DNA of 58,214 bases from Frankiales bacterium (GTDB lineage: Bacteria > Actinomycetota > Actinomycetes > JAFAQI01), in assembly GCA_025980465.1 (NCBI GenBank), contig JAICXJ010000017.1, positions 1 to 58,214 of the forward strand, in the 5' to 3' direction. A program made the position numbers and the translations under genes. Below are positions 52,361-58,214 of the stretch, piece after piece. The notes below the pieces were generated by a model. It saw only the letters and a list, made by a program, of their open reading frames with translations. It was not told where the DNA came from and did no database searches. Numbering within the stretch: the stretch's first letter is position 1; the number at the start of each line of letters is the position of its first letter.

Positions 52361-53205
52361 GACGGATCTCCCTGGCTCGGCATCGTGAGCGAGTCGTAGG
52401 CGCGTCTCGGCGCGCAGACGTCGGCCTTGGAACAGCGACAGGTCTGACCCGAGGCAGCCAGTCGGACGACCACGCCGCCGCGCGGCACCTCATGAGCGAC
52501 AACGCGGCCCTCGCCCTCGGGGCTCTCCACCGTCGTACCGATCGGCGGCGCATCGGCCTTGAACTCCTGATACAGCGGGTGCTCGTACTTCAGGCAACAC
52601 ATCAACCGACCACAGGCGCCCGAGATCTTGAGCGGGTTCACCGGGAGATCCTGGTCCTTGGCCATCCGAACGCTGACCGGCTCGAAGTCCTTGAGGAACG
52701 TCGCGCAACACAGATCACGTCCGCACGGCCCGATGCCACCCTGCAGCCGCGCCTCGTCGCGGGCGCCGATCTGACGGAGCTCAACCTTGCTGTCGAGGGT
52801 GCGCGCCAGGTCCCGGAGCAGGTCACGGAAGTCGACCCGGTGGGGCGCCGCGAAGTAGATGAGGATGCGAGGCGGCTCGGCGCGGTCGAGTACATCGACG
52901 CCCACCGGCTTCATCGGCAGCTCGTGCTGGCGGACCAGCTTCTTGATCGCCACCTTCGCTTCGGCTCGGCGTTGGCGGTTGCGCTCGTCCCGCTCGACGT
53001 CGTCGGCGGTGGCCATGCCGGCAAGTTGCGGAAGCCCGCCGATCTCCTCGGTGACGAGCTGCGGCGCCCACACGCACTCAGCCACCTCGGCCCCGTCGTC
53101 GGTCGGGACCAGCACCTTGTCGCCGACCTTCGGCTCATGACCTGCCGGGTCGAGGTAGTACAGCCGGCCGTAGCGGGAGAAGCTCACCGCCATCACCATC
53201 GCCAC
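52348..53205 (-). CDS. ricT: PSP1-domain protein RicT-like
   Basis: 285 residues from GTG 53205, with GGGAGG 5 nt upstream. RicT/YaaT forms an Fe-S-binding complex that affects RNA processing in Bacillus. The PSP1 core has FSRYGRLYYLDPAGHEPKVGDKVLVPTDDGAEVAECVWAPQ (about 9-49), GGIGPCGRDLCCATFLKDFEPVSVRMAKDQDLPVNPLKISGACGRLMCCLKYEHPLY (about 150-215), with Cys pairs DLCCATF and RLMCCLKY plausible cluster ligands. The C-terminus adds CRCSKADVCAP. It lies between holB and the secreted hydrolase. Confidence 0.9.
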   Translation of the reverse strand: MAMVMAVSFSRYGRLYYLDPAGHEPKVGDKVLVPTDDGAEVAECVWAPQLVTEEIGGLPQLAGMATADDVERDERNRQRRAEAKVAIKKLVRQHELPMKPVGVDVLDRAEPPRILIYFAAPHRVDFRDLLRDLARTLDSKVELRQIGARDEARLQGGIGPCGRDLCCATFLKDFEPVSVRMAKDQDLPVNPLKISGACGRLMCCLKYEHPLYQEFKADAPPIGTTVESPEGEGRVVAHEVPRGGVVVRLAASGQTCRCSKADVCAPRRAYDSLTMPSQGDPSSAS

Positions 53206-53276
53206 GTCCGCCTCCCGCGAGCCATCGAGTAGGGCGGCGTCCCGCCGCCGGCTGATACTCGAAGCGTACGGCTGGT

Positions 53277-54440
53277 TCAGCCGGCGCGAAGGGTGACCGC
53301 CATCGCCTCGACCGCCAGCAGCGGAGCGACGTTCGTGTCTATCGCCTCACGCGCGGCCAGCACCGCTTCAATGCGGCGCAGCGTCGCCTCCGGGTAGGTC
53401 TCGTTCGCGATCGACCGCACCGTCTGGTTGAGGTCGGAGTTGATGAGGTCAACCGGCGCGCCGAGCTGCGTCATCAACACGTCGCGGTAGAACGACGCCA
53501 GGTCCAGCAAGGCACGATCGAGCACGTCGCGCTGGGTCCGGGTCGCCCGGGACCGTTGCCGCTTCTCGAGTTCGGAGATCGCGCCCGCTACGCCCCGCGG
53601 TTTGGGCGCCCCACGACCACCGAGGTCGCCGTAGGACTGGCGAACCGCTGCCTTCTCGTCCTCGTCGAGCGCTTCGCTCACCGCCGCGGCCTCCGCCTTT
53701 GCCGCGGCCACCAGGGTCGAGGCAGCTTCGAAGCAACCGCTGATCGTCGCGACCTGGGTCGGCATCGCCAGAACCTCGCGCCGCCAGCTCGCAGCAGTGG
53801 GATCCGTCGCCAGCCGGCGCGCGCGACCAACATGGCCCTGGGCCGCTCGCGCCGCGAACCCCGCCACCTGCGGGTCGATCCCTTCCCGCGCGAGGTACGA
53901 CGCGACCGCGTCGTACGGCGGGACGCGCAAGGCAATCACTCGGCACCGCGAGCGGATCGTGGGAAGCAGGTCCTCCGTTGACGGCGCACAGAGCAACCAA
54001 ACGCCGCGAGGAGGCGGCTCCTCCAGTGCCTTCAGCAGCGCGTTGAGCGCCTGTTCGGTGAGCCGGTCAGCGTCTTCGACAATCACAACCTGCCAACCAC
54101 CGCCGGCGGGCGCGAGGGCGGCCCGGGCGACCAGATCCCGAGCATCGCTGACGCCGTAGGAGAGCTTGTCCGTCGAGACGAGGTCCACGTTCGCGTGCGC
54201 GCCGGCAAGGGCGGTGTGGCACTCGTGGCACTCACCGCAGCCACCGTTCGGACACTGGAGTGCCGCGGCGAAAGCGCGGGCCGCCACGGATCGCCCGGAT
54301 CCTGGCGGTCCGGTGAACAGCCAGGCATGCGTCATCGCAGCTGACTCGCCACCTGACGTGATCAACCGCGCCGCGGTCACGGCATTGGTCAATGTCTCTA
54401 CCACCGGCTCCTGGCCGATGAGGTCGCTGAAGACGGTCAC
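53277..54440 (-). CDS. holB: DNA polymerase III subunit delta prime HolB
   Basis: 387 residues; clamp-loader subunit. Residues about 36-52 give GPPGSGRSVAARAFAAALQC, a P-loop with Arg in place of the usual Lys (normal for non-ATPase delta prime). The zinc-binding segment CPNGGCGECHEC (about 57-68) and VVIVEDADRLTEQALNALLKALEEPP (about 119-144) are typical, with SRC-x-V-x-ALRVPP (about 163-173). The ATG overlaps the tmk-like gene stop by 4 nt. Confidence 0.92.
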   Translation of the reverse strand: MTVFSDLIGQEPVVETLTNAVTAARLITSGGESAAMTHAWLFTGPPGSGRSVAARAFAAALQCPNGGCGECHECHTALAGAHANVDLVSTDKLSYGVSDARDLVARAALAPAGGGWQVVIVEDADRLTEQALNALLKALEEPPPRGVWLLCAPSTEDLLPTIRSRCRVIALRVPPYDAVASYLAREGIDPQVAGFAARAAQGHVGRARRLATDPTAASWRREVLAMPTQVATISGCFEAASTLVAAAKAEAAAVSEALDEDEKAAVRQSYGDLGGRGAPKPRGVAGAISELEKRQRSRATRTQRDVLDRALLDLASFYRDVLMTQLGAPVDLINSDLNQTVRSIANETYPEATLRRIEAVLAAREAIDTNVAPLLAVEAMAVTLRAG

Positions 54441-56533
54441 TGCGATGCTCCGGCCAGGCTGCGAGCGATGCTCCGAAGCCGGGCGCCGGCCAGCAGCGGC
54501 AGCAGCACGTTCACCCGTTTCATGATCAGGTCGTGCAAGACGCCCGGGTCGGCCGAGGCGTCGAGCACGAGGTAGCGGCCGCGATCGCGACGGGCGAGAT
54601 CGAGAAAGGCGCGGCGCACCCGCCGATGAAACTCGACGTCCTCCGCCTCGAGTCGGTCCGCTGGTCCAGCCCGACGGCCCAGGCCGACCTCCGGCGGGAT
54701 GTCGAGCAAGACCGTGAGGTCCGGCAGGAGCGCGCCGGTCGCCCAGATCGACAGCCGCCGGACGTCGGCGTCGGGCAGCGCTCGTCCGCCGGCCTGGTAG
54801 GCGAGCGAGGAGTCGAGGTAGCGGTCGGAGATGACCACCGCGCCTCGTTGCAAGGCCGGCCGGACGACCTCAGCCACGTGCTGGGCGCGGTCCGCCGCGT
54901 ACAGCAGCGCCTCGGCCTGCGAGGTCAGTCCCGCCGACTCGCGGTCGAGGAGGAGCTCTCTTAGCCTGGCACCGATCGCGGTAGCGCCGGGTTCGAGCGT
55001 GACCACGACATCGAGACCCTGGGCGCCCAGCGCATCGGCGAGCCGCCGGACCTGCGTGGACTTACCGGCGCCCTCGCCACCCTCGAAGACGATGAACAGA
55101 CCGGCGTCGGTGCCGCGGCCGAGTTGCGGGGTGTGGCGACGCAGCGTGGCGATGAGGTCGGCGCGGAGCGGGATGTCAGGCCGGTCGTCCATCAGGCGGT
55201 AGCACGCGGTCCCCAGCCCAATGGCGAGCAGGCCGGCACCGAACAACGTCAGCGTCACGCCATCGAACCGGACTTGAGCATCCGCGATGTGAAGGACGTG
55301 CTTGCCGATCAGGCCGGCGACCGATGGCGCAAGGACGACCATCGCCAACAGCACCAGGCGCATCAGGTTGTAGATGAAGGCGAAGGTGCGGCCGCGCAAC
55401 TCATCGGAGACCTCCGAGCCGACGAGGGTCAACGCCACCACCCAAACCGTCCCGGCCCAGAACCCGAGAGCACCTGTTGCGAGGACAGCAAGCGCGAAGT
55501 TCGGGACGATGGCGTCAATCGAGAGTGTGATCCCGCTGCCGACGATGGCGAGGCCCACCAGCCGCCGCCGAGACAACCCGCCCGCGAGGCGAGGACCGAG
55601 GAACATGCCCGCTGCGAGGCCGACGAAGACGGTGCCGAACAGCGTGCCGTAGGCCGCGTTGCCACCTTGCAGGTCGTTGGCAAACACCTTCGACAGCCCG
55701 ATCACAGCCGCGCCGGAGCCGGTCGCGCCGCAGATGCCCAGCACCAGCCCTTTCAGCCAGCGCTGACCCCGCAGGAAGTCGATTCCCTCGGTGATCGACT
55801 GCCAGACCCCGACCTGTTCCACGCCCCCTTCGACGCGTGACTCGGCGCGCGCACCACTGATTCCTTGCAGATTGAAGATGGTCACGGCAGAGATCAGGAA
55901 CGTCAGCGCATCGATGTAGAGCGCCAGGTTGACCGGGTTCGTCCGGAAGAACGAGACGTTGTGCGCCAGCACCCGGTTGACGAACGACAATGCCGCAAAC
56001 AGCGCAGCCGCGACCGCGCCGAAACCGTAGGTCGTCACGAGGCTGAGCTGGTTCGCCGACTCGAGTCGGTCCTTGGGCACCAGGTTTGGGATCGACGCTT
56101 CCTTCGCCGGGATCCAGAACAGGCTGGCGCACTCGATCAGGAAGGTCGCGACGAACAGCCACCAGAACATGTTCAGAAGCGGGATCGACAGGAACAAGGC
56201 GAAGCGAATGATGTCGGTGACGACCATCGTCCTGCGGCGGTCCCATCGGTCGGCAAACGCGCCGGCGACCGGACCGATGATCAGCGCGGGAAGAAGCCGG
56301 ACGAACAGCACGCCGGCAATCGCATACAGCTTGGACGAATAGCTGTGCACCAATGTGCTTGCCAGCGAAGTGGTGGCGAGGAAGCCGAGCCAGTCGCCGA
56401 GGCTCGACAGCGACAGCGAGATCCAGAGCCGCCGAAATGGCTTGATCGCGAGGACGCTTCGAACCTCTGTCTCGCCCGGCGGAGTAGCCGCGACCTCGCC
56501 GAGGTCGCGGACATGCGCCCCGTCTCGGAACAA
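54437..56533 (-). CDS. tmk: MFS transporter-thymidylate kinase fusion protein
   Basis: 698 residues from TTG 56533 as shown; an ATC at 56551 with AAGGAGAG positioned 7 nt before is a likelier start (see findings). Residues about 28-440 are an MFS-3 transporter with twelve hydrophobic segments, for example LGDWLGFLATTSLASTLVHS. Residues about 480-690 are a thymidylate kinase: VFEGGEGAGKSTQVRRLA (P-loop, about 483), TLEPGATAIGARLRELLL, SDRYLDSSLAYQAGGRALP (about 575), and the lid. Makes dTDP. The fused transporter's cargo is unknown. Such fusions are known in actinobacteria. Confidence 0.92.
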   Translation of the reverse strand: MFRDGAHVRDLGEVAATPPGETEVRSVLAIKPFRRLWISLSLSSLGDWLGFLATTSLASTLVHSYSSKLYAIAGVLFVRLLPALIIGPVAGAFADRWDRRRTMVVTDIIRFALFLSIPLLNMFWWLFVATFLIECASLFWIPAKEASIPNLVPKDRLESANQLSLVTTYGFGAVAAALFAALSFVNRVLAHNVSFFRTNPVNLALYIDALTFLISAVTIFNLQGISGARAESRVEGGVEQVGVWQSITEGIDFLRGQRWLKGLVLGICGATGSGAAVIGLSKVFANDLQGGNAAYGTLFGTVFVGLAAGMFLGPRLAGGLSRRRLVGLAIVGSGITLSIDAIVPNFALAVLATGALGFWAGTVWVVALTLVGSEVSDELRGRTFAFIYNLMRLVLLAMVVLAPSVAGLIGKHVLHIADAQVRFDGVTLTLFGAGLLAIGLGTACYRLMDDRPDIPLRADLIATLRRHTPQLGRGTDAGLFIVFEGGEGAGKSTQVRRLADALGAQGLDVVVTLEPGATAIGARLRELLLDRESAGLTSQAEALLYAADRAQHVAEVVRPALQRGAVVISDRYLDSSLAYQAGGRALPDADVRRLSIWATGALLPDLTVLLDIPPEVGLGRRAGPADRLEAEDVEFHRRVRRAFLDLARRDRGRYLVLDASADPGVLHDLIMKRVNVLLPLLAGARLRSIARSLAGASQ

Positions 56534-56789
56534 CCGCCGCGGACCCGCGATTTTCGCTCTCCTTCGACTCGGATCACTCGCGTCGAGATGGTATCCAGCG
56601 GGACTCTCAGATTTCGCGTTGCTCAGCTACGTCGCGGGGCGGCTTGCCAGCGGATCCCGCCCATTTCGATCCATCGCGCCAGGTACGACGAAGCAGGCGC
56701 CGAAACTTCGATTTGACGCCCACAACGTCGTACCACGCGGCAACTAACCGGCCCACGCACGCCGAGCTCTTGGCAGCGGCCCCGATTCG

Positions 56790-58214
56790 TTAGCTCTCTT
56801 TTGACTGTGGCTTCTTCTTCGCGGCGGTCTTCTTCGCGGTCTTCTTCGCCGCCGGCTTGCGGGGCGAGGCGGTCTTCTTGGGAGCCGGGCCGCGGGCGCG
56901 GCGTTCGGCGAGCAGCTCGGCGCCGCGCTCCGGCGTGAGGGCCTCGATGCTGTCGCCCTTTCGCAACGAGGCGTTGGTGGTCCCGTCGGTGACGTACGGG
57001 CCGAACCGGCCCTCTCGCACGACCATCGCCTTGCCGCTCGACGGGTCTTGGCCAAGCTCGCGCAACGGCGGCGCCGCCGCCCGCCGTCCGCGCGGCTTTG
57101 GCTGCGCCAACATCTCGAGTGCCTCGTCGAGAGTGACGGTGAACAGCGACGCCTCGGAGTCCAGCGACCGCGACTCAGCGCCGCGCTTGATATATGGGCC
57201 GTACTTGCCGTTCTGAGCGGTGATCTCCTCGTTCTTGTCCGGATCGACTCCGAGCACGCGAGGCAGCGTCAGCAGTCGCACCGCATCGGCGAGGGTCACC
57301 GACTCCACATCCATGTCCTTGAACAACGACGCGGTCCGGGGGTCAGCCCCGTCAAGCGGCTGGGTCGTGACATACGGGCCGTACCGTCCGCTGCGGACCA
57401 GGATCGGCTCACCGGTATCCGGATGCTGGCCGAGCAGCCGCTCGTCACTGGTCTTGTTGAGCAGCGACAACGCGCGTTCCACCGTGAGCTCGTCGGGGGG
57501 AAGGTCGTCCGGCACGCTCGCGCGCAGGTCGCCCTTCTGCAAGTACGGGCCGTAGCGCCCGACCCGCGCCAGGATTGGCTCGCCGTCCTCCGCGACGCCG
57601 ATCGGCAGCGAGTTGACCTCGCGGGCATCGATCTCGGCGAGCCGGTCGGTGACCAGCTCCTTCAGCCCGTGTGGATCGTCGGCCGTCGATGACCCGTCAC
57701 CGAAATAGAACCGGGTCAGCCACTCGTCGGACCGGGTCGACCCACTTGCGATCTCGTCGAGGTCATCCTCCATCGATGCGGTGAAGCCGTAGTCGACGAG
57801 CCGACCGAAGTGTTGCTCCATCAATCCGGTCACCGCGAACGCCGTGAACGACGGCACCAATGCCGTGCCTCGTTTGAAGACGTAGCCGCGGTCCTGGATG
57901 GTTCCCAGGATTGAGGCGTACGTCGACGGGCGGCCGATGCCGAGTTCCTCGAGTGCCTTCACCAGACTCGCCTCGGTGTAGCGCGCCGGTGGCGACGTCG
58001 CGTGCGACCGCGGTTCGATCGCCGAGGCGGTGAGCGGTTGCGACTCCTCGACCTGCGGCAGCCTGGTCTCGCGATCGTCACGTTCCGTCGAGTCGTCGTC
58101 GGTCTCCTCGACGTAGGCACGCAGGAACCCGGGAAAGGTGATGACCTTGCCGCTCGCCGCGAACTCGACATCCTCGCCCGAGCCGGCGGCCCCATTTGAT
58201 TGCGCCGGCGCGGC
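56790..58214 (-). CDS. topA: DNA topoisomerase I TopA, 3' part only (5' end beyond the window)
   Basis: The frame runs in from the window edge at 58214 and ends at 56790, giving 475 codons of the C-terminal part; the true 5' end lies outside. The frame contains RYTEASLVKALEELGIGRPSTYASILGTIQDRGYV (about residues 80-114 of this part), the end of the core toprim-type domains, and repeated GRYGPYL or GRYGPYV blocks typical of the actinobacterial TopA C-terminal repeats. It ends with a Lys-rich tail (KKTAKKTAAKKK). TopA relaxes negative supercoils; the catalytic Tyr lies upstream of the visible part. Confidence 0.92.
   Translation of the reverse strand, partial: AAPAQSNGAAGSGEDVEFAASGKVITFPGFLRAYVEETDDDSTERDDRETRLPQVEESQPLTASAIEPRSHATSPPARYTEASLVKALEELGIGRPSTYASILGTIQDRGYVFKRGTALVPSFTAFAVTGLMEQHFGRLVDYGFTASMEDDLDEIASGSTRSDEWLTRFYFGDGSSTADDPHGLKELVTDRLAEIDAREVNSLPIGVAEDGEPILARVGRYGPYLQKGDLRASVPDDLPPDELTVERALSLLNKTSDERLLGQHPDTGEPILVRSGRYGPYVTTQPLDGADPRTASLFKDMDVESVTLADAVRLLTLPRVLGVDPDKNEEITAQNGKYGPYIKRGAESRSLDSEASLFTVTLDEALEMLAQPKPRGRRAAAPPLRELGQDPSSGKAMVVREGRFGPYVTDGTTNASLRKGDSIEALTPERGAELLAERRARGPAPKKTASPRKPAAKKTAKKTAAKKKPQSKES

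Overview
This is a high-GC chromosomal window from an actinobacterium (Actinomycetota). The evidence is the gene content and order: an Lsr2 nucleoid protein, DisA, a ClpC lacking any IS or phage context, a 32-residue bS22/AURKAIP1-type ribosomal peptide, pantothenate and folate operons, and actinobacterial-only families (DUF2520, DUF3180, DUF2342/F420-associated metalloprotease, deazaflavin-dependent nitroreductase). From memory, two blocks follow Mycobacterium tuberculosis order: 0.4-8.7 kb resembles Rv0498-Rv0505c, and 9.5 kb to the end resembles Rv3585-Rv3646c in outline. Most genes are housekeeping, densely packed, and often overlap by 4 nt. I see no rRNA, CRISPR array, insertion sequence or prophage.

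Layout. 0-1.3 kb: a sigma-region-2-only protein and a HAD-IB phosphatase. 1.4-8.7 kb (minus strand): PlsC-like acyltransferase, NAD-dependent epimerase, DUF62 SAM hydrolase-like protein, bS22, HTH protein, AcuC-like deacetylase, ProC, proline dehydrogenase, TIM-barrel isomerase. 8.8-13.6 kb (plus): Cys-rich protein, RadA, DisA, a tandem 83-bp dyad element, and a lipase-like hydrolase. 13.6-17.9 kb (minus): a lipoprotein, a cheB-cheR-cheW operon, and a secreted protein. 17.9-19.5 kb (plus): MutY and GDPD. 19.5-27.3 kb (minus): ClpC, Lsr2, and the operon DUF2520-panC-panD-coaX-lysS. 27.3-33.6 kb: MidA-like methyltransferase overlapping an antisense YjbR gene, a NarL-type two-component system divergent from an ABC-2 exporter, and an orphan NuoD paralogue. 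33.6-37.3 kb: an OpuC/ProVWX-like osmoprotectant importer whose ATPase is divergent from its permeases with a 2-nt gap. 37.3-46.2 kb (minus): folate genes, FtsH, Hpt, TilS, metalloprotease, DacB. 46.3-48.3 kb: inorganic pyrophosphatase, a small membrane protein, and an ECF sigma/anti-sigma pair. 48.3-58.2 kb (minus): GlpD, Ddn-like protein, tRNA-Thr(CGT), secreted TAP-like hydrolase, RicT, HolB, an MFS-thymidylate kinase fusion, and the 3' part of topA, which runs off the window.

Functional links. Proline turnover (ProC, PutB-type PRODH), pantothenate/CoA (panC, panD, coaX), folate (folP, folB, folK, with folE not in its usual place), tRNA and purine salvage with FtsH, and genome maintenance (RadA, DisA, MutY, HolB, TopA) are represented. 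DisA makes c-di-AMP, and the osmoprotectant ATPase carries a CBS-like C-terminal region, so the two may be linked through c-di-AMP control of osmolyte uptake (inference). The best candidates for something new are the tandem 83-bp nested-palindrome element after disA, a 20-bp direct repeat pair placed just upstream of a promoter for the HTH-bS22 genes, two genes whose best start codon appears to be ATC, a DUF62 protein with its catalytic His replaced by Arg, and an orphan NuoD with an altered quinone-site motif.
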